Of a stretch of 64,000 nt of DNA, positions 9,077 through 16,610 are shown one piece after another (position 1 is the stretch's first letter; every line of letters starts with the position of its first letter). The DNA comes from Luteibacter sp. Lineage in GTDB: Bacteria > Pseudomonadota > Gammaproteobacteria > Xanthomonadales > Rhodanobacteraceae. The stretch is from the NCBI RefSeq assembly GCF_009912395.1, contig NZ_WNDO01000015.1:62001-126000 (forward strand). The letters are read 5' to 3'. A model generated the notes under the pieces. The model worked only from the letters and a program-made list of their open reading frames with translations. It was not told the origin of the DNA and made no database searches. A program made the translations under genes and the position numbers.

Positions 9077-10561
9077 TCAGTGAGTGCGCGTGGGCGCGAG
9101 GTCGCCGTAACGGGCGTCGATGCGAGATGACTGCGGGGTGGCGCCGTTCTCGACGCTGCCTTCTTCCAGCGAGACGTTGCGGGTCTCGGTTCCCATGCGC
9201 CACCACAGTGCAGCCGCGATGGGGCCGGGCAGGGCGAGCAGAAGCAAGACAAGCAACGCGGAGGACGGCGAACCGGATGCCTGGTAGGCGTAGGTGAGCG
9301 ATAGCGGGGCGAGCATGGCGCCGACGCGTCCCACGGCGACGGAGATGCCCAGGCCCGTGGCTCGCATCCGTGTCGGAAGCACTTCGGAGGACACGACGTA
9401 GCCCGAGATATAGGCCCAGGTCACGCCGAACTGGATCAGGCAGTAGGCCGTGACCATGCCCGGCAGCGTATGCAGCACATACAGCGGGACGATCGCCAGC
9501 GCGGTGAAGCTGTAGCTGGCCAGCAGTGAGAGGCGGCGTCCCCAGGCTTCGACGAGCCACGAGGCGGTGAGGCCACCGAGCAAGGCCGCCGCGTTGCCGT
9601 AGACGTAGTAGATCGGCATGTCGTCCGCCGGCACCTTCATGTACGGAAGGATCACCAGCGCCATCAGTGAAAGCACGCCGTAGACGACGGCCACCTGCGA
9701 GAAGTTCAGCGCGCTGGCGAGGCCGCAACGCAGGCGATAGGCGCCGAACAGTTCACGGATGTTTCGCATGAACGCGGGCGTGGCCGGAACGTAGGGGCTT
9801 GGGGCATAACGCCGGCATGCCTGTTCCTGCAAGGCGGCAGACATGCCCGGTGACGACGCGCTGGCAGCGATACGCTCGACGATGGCCTCCACTTCGGCGA
9901 GGCGTCCCTGCTGGAGGAGCCAGCGCGGCGATTCCGGAATCACGCGGCGAATCCAGAAGAACAACAGGGCCAGCGTCGTGCCGAGACCGAAACCGACGCG
10001 CCATGCAATGTCGCGCGGGAGGTGGTTGAGCAACAGCAGCGTGACCGCGGCCGAAGCGAGCGCACCGAGCGGGAAGCCGGAAAGGATCGACGCATCCGTC
10101 CGACCTCGATGTCGCTTGGGAATGAACTCGCCCATGGTCGCGGTTACGGCGGAGTATTCGCCGCCGACCGCGAGAGCGGTCATCACGCGGAAGAACAGGA
10201 ACGACTCGTAGTTCCACGAGAACACGGTGGCGATGCTGAAGGCGGCATACCAGAGCAGGGTGCCTAGGAAAAGGCGCTTGCGGCCGTAGCGGTCGGCGAG
10301 GTAGCCGAAGCCGATCGCGCCAATGAGCATGCCGATCACCCACATGCTGACCGCGAGCGATCCTTGCGTGGAGGACAGGTGCCATTGCGCCTTGAGCACG
10401 CCGAAGACGCTGCCGATGATGTTGGTTTCGAAAGAGTCCAGTGCCCAGCCGATGCCGAGGGCGACGGTGAGCAAGGTATGGAAGCGGGTCCACGGCATGT
10501 TGTCGAGCCGCGTCAGCGCATCGGTCTGGATCGGTCGTGCTGCTGTCATGGGAGTGTCCAT
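9077..10561 (-). CDS. MFS permease of the phosphonate operon
   Basis: This 494-residue transporter has 12 predicted membrane segments. The loop motif GYLADRYGRKRLFLG follows segment 2, and RVIPESPRWLLQQGR lies in the central region, placing it with the sugar-porter/metabolite:H+ symporter-like MFS families used for import of small organic acids. The start at 10561 lies four bases after the alcohol dehydrogenase stop, so the two are co-transcribed. An ATG four codons in is an alternative start. Context suggests uptake of a 2-aminoethylphosphonate-like compound or export of a product. The usual AEP uptake systems are ABC transporters, none of which is present here. Confidence 0.82.
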   Translation of the reverse strand: MDTPMTAARPIQTDALTRLDNMPWTRFHTLLTVALGIGWALDSFETNIIGSVFGVLKAQWHLSSTQGSLAVSMWVIGMLIGAIGFGYLADRYGRKRLFLGTLLWYAAFSIATVFSWNYESFLFFRVMTALAVGGEYSAVTATMGEFIPKRHRGRTDASILSGFPLGALASAAVTLLLLNHLPRDIAWRVGFGLGTTLALLFFWIRRVIPESPRWLLQQGRLAEVEAIVERIAASASSPGMSAALQEQACRRYAPSPYVPATPAFMRNIRELFGAYRLRCGLASALNFSQVAVVYGVLSLMALVILPYMKVPADDMPIYYVYGNAAALLGGLTASWLVEAWGRRLSLLASYSFTALAIVPLYVLHTLPGMVTAYCLIQFGVTWAYISGYVVSSEVLPTRMRATGLGISVAVGRVGAMLAPLSLTYAYQASGSPSSALLVLLLLALPGPIAAALWWRMGTETRNVSLEEGSVENGATPQSSRIDARYGDLAPTRTH

Positions 10562-10565
10562 CGGG

Positions 10566-11678
10566 TCAGGCGCATCGCCTGGCGGTGTCGTGGAAGGGGA
10601 ATCGGTCGATATGGCCGATGAAGTTGCGGCCGCGTTCGCCGACGAAGGCATCCGCGACGATCGCGCGCCACTGCGCGTTGTCGATGCCGTAGGTGGATGG
10701 GTTGCTATCGACGCCGAGTTCCTGCAGGAAGGCGCGAAGTCGTTCGGGGGCTTCCTGCAGGTCGTCGAACACCTCGACAAGGGCCGCGTCGCACTGGGTG
10801 TCCGTACCGATCGCCGCCGTCATCACGTCGGGTAGGCAGAACGAGCAGGCGATGCCGTGCGCGACGCCGTGGCGCAAGGTGACGGGATAGGAAATGTTGT
10901 GGGCCAGCGCGGTGCGCGTGTTGGAGAACGCCAGTCCTGCGCGCAACGAGCCCAGGGACATCAGGTCGCGTGCCTCCGCGTCGTCCAGGTCCTGGCGAAG
11001 ACGGCGCAGGCCGGTCCTGATGTCGCGGATCGCCTGGATCGCCAGGCCGCGCGTGATCGGATTGGCGTTTACGTTCCAGAGGCTTTCCAGCGCATGCGAG
11101 AGCGCATCCAGTCCGCTCACCAGCGTCACGCCCCAGGGCAAGCCGGCGACGAGGCCGGGATCCACGAGTACGGCCTGGGGATACAGGTCTTCGCCCGCCA
11201 GCGACAGCTTGCGATCCGCCTCGGGATCCCACACGGTCGCCCAGCAGGTCACTTCGCTGCCGGTACCCGACGTGGTGGGAATCGCCACGATCGGTAGCGC
11301 CGCGACGTCCTGCACGGTGCCGTCGGCAAGGCGTCGCGCCACCCGTTGCCAGTCGCCATGACTGGCGGCGAGTGCCTTTGCCGAATCCATGACCGACCCC
11401 CCGCCCAGGGCGACGATCACCTCGGGCATCGTGTCGAGCGTACCCAGTCGCGTGCAGAGATCTTCCAGCAAGCGTACGTCGGGATTCGGCGAGATGCTGT
11501 CGTAGACGACGAGGGCTGGCCCAGCGACGGCCGCGATGCGCTGGGCGAAGGCCGGGAATGGATCTTCACCGTAGGTGACCAGCACGTAGGTGCGTCCGGC
11601 CAGCACGTCGCCGATATCGTCCAGTGCATCCCGTCCGAAGCGGACGCGCACCGGATTGTGGAATGCCCATCCGTTCAA
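10566..11678 (-). CDS. Phosphonate-associated iron-containing alcohol dehydrogenase
   Basis: This group III iron-dependent alcohol dehydrogenase (370 residues) has the nucleotide-binding motif ALGGGSVMDSAKAL, the segment IPTTSGTGSEVTCWATVWD, and a His-rich metal region that includes SHALESLW and LRHGVAHGIACSFCLPDV. It resembles the family named phosphonate metabolism-associated iron ADH (TIGR03405, from memory) and phosphonoacetaldehyde reductases. Its start overlaps the phnX stop by ATGA, implying coupled translation. It might interconvert 2-hydroxyethylphosphonate and phosphonoacetaldehyde, feeding PhnX, or reduce the acetaldehyde that PhnX releases. The sequence does not decide between these. 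Confidence 0.83.
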   Translation of the reverse strand: MNGWAFHNPVRVRFGRDALDDIGDVLAGRTYVLVTYGEDPFPAFAQRIAAVAGPALVVYDSISPNPDVRLLEDLCTRLGTLDTMPEVIVALGGGSVMDSAKALAASHGDWQRVARRLADGTVQDVAALPIVAIPTTSGTGSEVTCWATVWDPEADRKLSLAGEDLYPQAVLVDPGLVAGLPWGVTLVSGLDALSHALESLWNVNANPITRGLAIQAIRDIRTGLRRLRQDLDDAEARDLMSLGSLRAGLAFSNTRTALAHNISYPVTLRHGVAHGIACSFCLPDVMTAAIGTDTQCDAALVEVFDDLQEAPERLRAFLQELGVDSNPSTYGIDNAQWRAIVADAFVGERGRNFIGHIDRFPFHDTARRCA

Positions 11679-12526
11679 GGTGTCACTCCATCCGCCAGCA
11701 GTGCTTCGATGGCGTCGATGGCGGGCAGCAGGTCGGCGACGCTGTCGATCACGTAGTGCGCACCGGCGCGTTCAAGGCGCTCGCGGATCGGTGCCAGGCG
11801 TGCGGTGCGCTCATCGGCAGCCAGTTGGTTCCAGTCGTCGAGCGACAGGCCCATTTCATTGCCGCTGGCGGCGATGCCGATGACCCACATGCCGGCGGCG
11901 CGGCCGGAGACCAGGCCACTGGGACTGTCGTCCACGACGACACATGCCCGCACGTCAGGCACCTGCAAGGCCATGGCGTTGGCAAGGCACATGTCCGGCC
12001 ACGGACGCCCGCGGGATACGTCGCTGACGGTGCAGCAATGGTCCGGCACGTAGCCCTGCGAGGCGGCCAGCGGCAAGAGCTTCGTCATCACCTCGCGTGG
12101 GTAGCCCGTGGTGCTACCAATGCGGATGCCTCGCGAGCGCAACGCGGCCATCGTTTCGAGGGCCTTCGGGATCATGGCGCCGTGACGCGTCACATGGGCT
12201 TCGTCCACGCGGAGGAAGTGGGCGTAGAGACGATCGACCTCCTCTTCGTCGGGCTTGCTGCCGAACATGGCGACCCAGCGGGCTTCGACATCGCTCATGG
12301 CGAGGATGAGGGCGATGTGCTCACGCTTGGCCGCGCCCATCGGCGCACGGGCCTCCGCTTCGGAGATCGGCACACCGGCCTCTTCGAATACCTCGCGGAA
12401 GGCTTCCACGGGTGCCATGCAGCCGAAGTCGAGCACCGTGCCAGCCCAGTCGAAGATCGCAGCCGCGACCGGGCCGCGATAGGACGGGGAGGGCACCACG
12501 GTGCCGGGATGGGAAAGAAGGTTCAT
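11675..12526 (-). CDS. phnX: Phosphonoacetaldehyde hydrolase (phosphonatase)
   Basis: PhnX is a haloacid-dehalogenase-superfamily enzyme that splits phosphonoacetaldehyde into acetaldehyde and phosphate. The nucleophile Asp26 lies in AAAIFDWAGTVLDFGCMAP. The Schiff-base lysine is Lys67 in ARAPMGAAKREHI. The distal motifs IGSTTGYPREVM, GRPWPDMC and VVVDDSPSGLVSGRAAGMW are intact. At 283 residues it has normal length. ATG 12526 is preferred over GTG 12538 because AGGTGG lies eight bases upstream of it. It leads the operon phnX-ADH-MFS-porin, divergent from a LysR regulator. No 2-aminoethylphosphonate transaminase (phnW) accompanies it, so the source of its aldehyde must be elsewhere. Confidence 0.93.
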   Translation of the reverse strand: MNLLSHPGTVVPSPSYRGPVAAAIFDWAGTVLDFGCMAPVEAFREVFEEAGVPISEAEARAPMGAAKREHIALILAMSDVEARWVAMFGSKPDEEEVDRLYAHFLRVDEAHVTRHGAMIPKALETMAALRSRGIRIGSTTGYPREVMTKLLPLAASQGYVPDHCCTVSDVSRGRPWPDMCLANAMALQVPDVRACVVVDDSPSGLVSGRAAGMWVIGIAASGNEMGLSLDDWNQLAADERTARLAPIRERLERAGAHYVIDSVADLLPAIDAIEALLADGVTP

Positions 12527-12662
12527 CGGATGCGCCACCTGAGAATGTGACCCTCAGGCTAGGGTCGCCGCATGTCACTTCCGTGATCGGTTGAGGCGTG
12601 CATTCGCGATGGTTTCAACGGTTTTTTCGATGACTTGTTGCCGTGGGCTGCCTGTCATATTT

Positions 12663-12676
12663 CGATCCTAAGATCG
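12663..12676. promoter_or_regulatory. Candidate LysR operator between lysR and phnX
   Basis: A short dyad CGATC-CTAA-GATCG lies in the 201-base divergent region, about 50 bases before the lysR start. LysR regulators usually bind such interrupted dyads in divergent intergenic DNA. It is the clearest inverted repeat there, but it is short and the call is tentative. Confidence 0.3.
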
Positions 12677-12727
12677 TCCCAGGCGTTGTTTCGTGACTTC
12701 TTGAACGAATAAATCGATGGATCGGCC

Positions 12728-13597
12728 ATGACCCTGACCCAGCTGCGCAGCTTCATTGCCGTCGACCGGTATGGCGGCTTTACCGCTGCCGCTCGCGCCA
12801 TGCGGACGAGCCAGACGATGGTCACCTCGCAGATCCAGGCGCTGGAACAGGAGCACGGCGTGGAGCTATTCCATCGCCGGGGACGCGGGGTCGAGCTGAC
12901 CGCCGTGGGCAGGGAGTTCCTTGACCTGGCCCGGCGCATGGTCGGCCTGGAGGACGATGCCCGGCTGCTGCTCGACGACAGTGGCAGCCTCCGGCACGGC
13001 GCGTTGAAGATCGGTGCGGTGAGCCCCTTCCATGTCACCGACATGATCGCCGCCTACCATGCCCGTCATCCGCACATGTTCGTCACGATGGCGCTGGGCA
13101 ACTCCGAGCGTGTGCTCGACGACCTGGCCAATTACACGAGTGATGTCGGTGTCGTGGCGCGCGTCATCGCCGACGAGCGTTACTACATGCAGCCCTATGC
13201 GTCCTATCCGGTGATCGCCTTTGTCCACCGCACGCATCGCTGGGCCACACGCGCGTCGGTGACGCTGGAGGAACTCAGTTGCGAGCCCATGCTGGTGCGC
13301 GAGGCAGGTTCCACCACGCGTCGGACCCTGGAGGCAGCGTTCGACGAGCGCGGACTCTCGACGACGGTCGCGATGGAGATCGGTAGCCGGGAGGCGCTGC
13401 GCGAGGCGGTCATCCGTGGCCTCGGCGTCGGTACGGTGTCGCAATCGGAATACGTGCCGGACGATCGCATCCGGTCGCTGCCGATCGACGGCGAGCCGGT
13501 CCGCACGCATATCCACATCGCCTGCCTGAAGGAGCGGCGGCGCACCCGGAAAGTGGCGTCGTTCTTCGATGCGATCGGCCCGGGCGCCTTGGCGTGA
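12728..13597 (+). CDS. LysR-type regulator of the phosphonate operon
   Basis: This 289-residue LysR-family regulator has an N-terminal winged helix-turn-helix (about residues 3-62: LTQLRSFIAVDRYGGFTAAA, then RAMRTSQTMVTSQIQALE) and a C-terminal effector-binding domain. It resembles the group associated with 2-aminoethylphosphonate catabolism (TIGR03339, from memory). It is transcribed away from phnX, the classical arrangement in which LysR controls the divergent operon and itself. The inducer is probably AEP or phosphonoacetaldehyde (inference). Confidence 0.85.
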   Translation: MTLTQLRSFIAVDRYGGFTAAARAMRTSQTMVTSQIQALEQEHGVELFHRRGRGVELTAVGREFLDLARRMVGLEDDARLLLDDSGSLRHGALKIGAVSPFHVTDMIAAYHARHPHMFVTMALGNSERVLDDLANYTSDVGVVARVIADERYYMQPYASYPVIAFVHRTHRWATRASVTLEELSCEPMLVREAGSTTRRTLEAAFDERGLSTTVAMEIGSREALREAVIRGLGVGTVSQSEYVPDDRIRSLPIDGEPVRTHIHIACLKERRRTRKVASFFDAIGPGALA

Positions 13598-13706
13598 GAA
13601 GCTGAACGCTTCACATTGTCTCCACAATTCGCCACCATATCGTTTGCTAAAGTGCATTACTAGGTTGCCGATAGTGTGAACTACATCACACTTTTTCGGA
13701 ACTTCG

Positions 13707-14717
13707 ATGATCAGACGTTTTTTCGCGAAACGGCCGTCCGACGGGACGTTGAGCGCGGCAGTCGAGGTTCCCCTGGAGGTTGTTCGGACGGACCCTGCGG
13801 ACGTGGCGCGTCTGGCCGCCATCGATCGCGCCCAGGCCATCATCGAATTCGAGCTGGATGGCACCGTCATCGCCGCTAACCAGAACTTTCTGGACGCCAT
13901 GGGCTATGAAGCCCATCAGGTGGTCGGCGCCCATCACCGGATGTTTCTGGAGCCGGGCGAAGCCTCTTCACGGGCCTACGCCGACTTCTGGGCTCGTCTC
14001 CAGGCGGGCGAACTGCAAGGCGGCCTGTTCCGTCGCATTGGCGCGGGCGGTCGTGAAGTCTGGATCCAGGCCACCTACAACCCCGTGCTCGATCCGCATG
14101 GCATGCCTGTAAAGGTCATCAAGTACGCCACCGACATCACGGCGCAGACGCGTGCCGCGCGTGTGCTTCAGGTCGAAGTCGGAGCGCTGGCAGAAGCGGT
14201 CTCGGGTAATTCCCGGGTGGCCGAGCAGGGCGAACGCCTGGCCAGCGAGGCGCGGCGGAAAGCCGCCGACGGTCGTCACGCCACGGAGGAGGCGATGCGG
14301 ACGATGGAGGATATTCGCCAGGACACGCAGGCCGTGGGCGGCATTCTCGAGACCATCGACGCCATTGCGTTCCAGACCAACCTGCTGGCGCTCAACGCCG
14401 CCATCGAGGCGGCGCGGGCGGGCGAATCCGGCCGCGGCTTCGCTGTGGTGGCCGCCGAAGTCCGCCAACTGGCCGTGCGTAGCGCGGCGGCGTCACGGGA
14501 GATCCGCACCCTGATTGAAAACGCGCGGACCACCGTCGATACGGGCGTGGCTCGCGTGGGCCACGCGGCATCCGTCATGGGCGTGCTGGATGTGTCGGTG
14601 GGCGAACTGGGCGAGGTGGCCCGCCAGGTGGCGGGCACCGCACGTGCGCAGGCCTCCGGCATCGACCGCGTGCATGTCGCCGCGGCCGAGCTCGATAGGG
14701 TGTACGAACGCCGTTGA
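13707..14717 (+). CDS. Soluble PAS-domain methyl-accepting chemotaxis protein
   Basis: This 336-residue chemoreceptor lacks any membrane segment or HAMP domain. A PAS domain (about 35-150; [20 protein letters not shown] then [17 protein letters not shown], ending VIKYATDIT) is joined to a short signalling domain. That domain carries the conserved hairpin tip [20 protein letters not shown], followed by [16 protein letters not shown]. The layout resembles Aer-like or cytoplasmic redox/energy sensors. The coiled coil on either side of the tip is shorter than in transmembrane receptors. It ends four bases before the convergent GH2 gene. No CheA/CheW genes are nearby. Its signal is unknown; flavin or heme binding by PAS is possible but not shown. 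Confidence 0.85.
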   Translation: MIRRFFAKRPSDGTLSAAVEVPLEVVRTDPADVARLAAIDRAQAIIEFELDGTVIAANQNFLDAMGYEAHQVVGAHHRMFLEPGEASSRAYADFWARLQAGELQGGLFRRIGAGGREVWIQATYNPVLDPHGMPVKVIKYATDITAQTRAARVLQVEVGALAEAVSGNSRVAEQGERLASEARRKAADGRHATEEAMRTMEDIRQDTQAVGGILETIDAIAFQTNLLALNAAIEAARAGESGRGFAVVAAEVRQLAVRSAAASREIRTLIENARTTVDTGVARVGHAASVMGVLDVSVGELGEVARQVAGTARAQASGIDRVHVAAAELDRVYERR

Positions 14718-14720
14718 CGC

Positions 14721-16592
14721 TCAGGGCCGGCTGGCGGCGCGCACCGTCGCTTCATTGATTGCACGGACCTTGGCTTCGTCCACCTTCTCGACCTTGCGGT
14801 CGTAGGTGTAGAGACCGTTGTGCTCGCCTTCGACATCGGTGATCTGAGTGTAGACGCTGCCGGACACGCCCTTGTCGTGTGCCTTGTCACGCAGCACGGC
14901 AGTGTTCGCGACATAGCCTGCGTTGAGCGCGTCGCGGTCCTTTACGTCGCCGTACGGGTTGATGGCCGTGTTAGGCCAGACATGGCCCGGTACGCCGAGG
15001 GTCAGGCCGCCGTGCTCGCCGTCCATGGAGGCGCGGGTCGCATCCGGGCTGGGCAGTCCGGGGCCCTGGTAGTCGTGCACGTCGATCATGTCGCCTGCGT
15101 GCGGATCACCCTTGGTGTCGCAGCAGTTGAGGCCGCTGCGTGCATCGACCAGTCGCGACGGATCGAGGCGCTTGATCTGTGCGGACAGTTCGCCGGCGGC
15201 GGGGATGCTCCACTGGCCCCAGCCTTCGTTGAAGGGGATCCAGCCGATGATCGAGGTCTCGTTGCGGAGCTGTTCGACGATGGCGGAGACGTCGGCACGG
15301 AATCCTTTCTTCGCGGCATCGCCGAGTTTTTCGTTGTATCCGTTCGGCAGCGAGGGCATGTCCTGCCACACCATCAGGCCGACGCGATCGGTCCAGTAGT
15401 ACCAGCGTGCCGGCTCCACCTTGATGTGTTTGCGGATGGTGTTGAAGCCTAAGTCCCGGGTCTTCTGCACATCGAACTTCAGGGCCGCGTCGGTGGGCGC
15501 CGTGTAGATGCCGTCGGGCCAGTAGCCCTGGTCCAGCGTGGCGAGCAGGAAGGTCGGCTTGCCGTTCAGCACGATGCGATTGCGTCCGCCCACCTTTGCG
15601 ACGGCGATGGTGCGCAGGCCGGCATAGCTGGTGACCTCGTCACTCTGGCCAGCGGCTTTTTCGAGCGTGGCCTTGAAGGTGTAGAGGAAGGGATCGTCCG
15701 GGCTCCAGGTATGCGGATGATCGATGGCCAGCCGCAACGGCTTGCCTGCCGGTCCGGTGGCCTCGCCCACGGACTTGCCGTCCGCGTAGGCGACCACGTG
15801 CAACTTGGCCTGCGCCTTGTCGCCGTCCACCTGCGCCGTGACCGTGAAGGCGTCCAGGCTCTTCGCCGGGGTGAATTCCAGTTGCGTGACGTGAGTGGCC
15901 GGCACCGGTTCCAGCCACACGGTTTGCCAGATGCCCGAAGCCGCGGTGTAGAAAATGCCATCGGGTTTCAGGCGCTGTTTGCCGACCATGACATCGACGC
16001 CATCCACGGGCGCGTGCACGGTGACGACGATTTCCTGCGGCCCCTTCGCGCGAAGCGCCGAGGTGATGTCCGCGTCGAACGCAGTGTACCCACCCGTGTG
16101 CTTGGCCACCTGCTTGCCGTTGACGTACACGGTGGCATCCTGTGCGACCGCGCCGAAGTTCAGGCGCACGTGCTTGCCATTCTCGGTGAAGTCCTCGGGA
16201 ATCTCCACGAGGCGACGATAGGTCATGAAGTCCGAGTGCTTCTGCACGCCGGAAAGCACCGACTCGATCGGGTAGGGCACCAGCACCTTGTCCTTCAGCG
16301 GCTGGCCGAAGGTGGGCGCGGCAAGGCTGTCGCTCGCGGCGAACTCCCATAGCCCGTTGAGGTTCATCCACTGGGGATGTTCCAGCGAGGGGCGGGCAAG
16401 TTTCGGGCGCGGGTACTCGGGCAGCGCGTTGGTGGGGGAGACCTCCGCCGTCCAGGGTGTCGCCAGGGGTGCCACCTTGCCGCTCCAGGTACCACCCTGG
16501 TCCGTCGCCGCGCTGGCCATGGGGACGATGCCCATCGCCAGCGCGAGGCCGATGCAGAGTCGCGTACCGCGTGAAGTGATCTTGCCGGTCAT
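14721..16592 (-). CDS. Secreted glycoside hydrolase family 2 enzyme
   Basis: This 623-residue GH2 protein starts with a signal peptide (MTGKITSRGTRLCIGLALAM, then GIVPMASA). It then has a jelly-roll sugar-binding domain (LNGLWEFA, VYVNGKQVAKHTGGYTAF), an immunoglobulin-like domain and a TIM barrel. The acid/base is probably Glu456 in IPFNEGWGQW. Family activities include beta-galactosidase, beta-mannosidase and beta-glucuronidase; the exact one is unclear. The ATG at 16592 is preferred over one at 16610 because AAGGAA lies six bases before it. It is the third gene of the TonB receptor-GH92-GH2 series and starts 18 bases after the GH92 stop. With the mannosidase it would trim N-glycan- or mannan-type oligosaccharides. 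Confidence 0.87.
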   Translation of the reverse strand: MTGKITSRGTRLCIGLALAMGIVPMASAATDQGGTWSGKVAPLATPWTAEVSPTNALPEYPRPKLARPSLEHPQWMNLNGLWEFAASDSLAAPTFGQPLKDKVLVPYPIESVLSGVQKHSDFMTYRRLVEIPEDFTENGKHVRLNFGAVAQDATVYVNGKQVAKHTGGYTAFDADITSALRAKGPQEIVVTVHAPVDGVDVMVGKQRLKPDGIFYTAASGIWQTVWLEPVPATHVTQLEFTPAKSLDAFTVTAQVDGDKAQAKLHVVAYADGKSVGEATGPAGKPLRLAIDHPHTWSPDDPFLYTFKATLEKAAGQSDEVTSYAGLRTIAVAKVGGRNRIVLNGKPTFLLATLDQGYWPDGIYTAPTDAALKFDVQKTRDLGFNTIRKHIKVEPARWYYWTDRVGLMVWQDMPSLPNGYNEKLGDAAKKGFRADVSAIVEQLRNETSIIGWIPFNEGWGQWSIPAAGELSAQIKRLDPSRLVDARSGLNCCDTKGDPHAGDMIDVHDYQGPGLPSPDATRASMDGEHGGLTLGVPGHVWPNTAINPYGDVKDRDALNAGYVANTAVLRDKAHDKGVSGSVYTQITDVEGEHNGLYTYDRKVEKVDEAKVRAINEATVRAASRP

Positions 16593-16610
16593 TCGCTGTT
16601 CCTTATCCAT

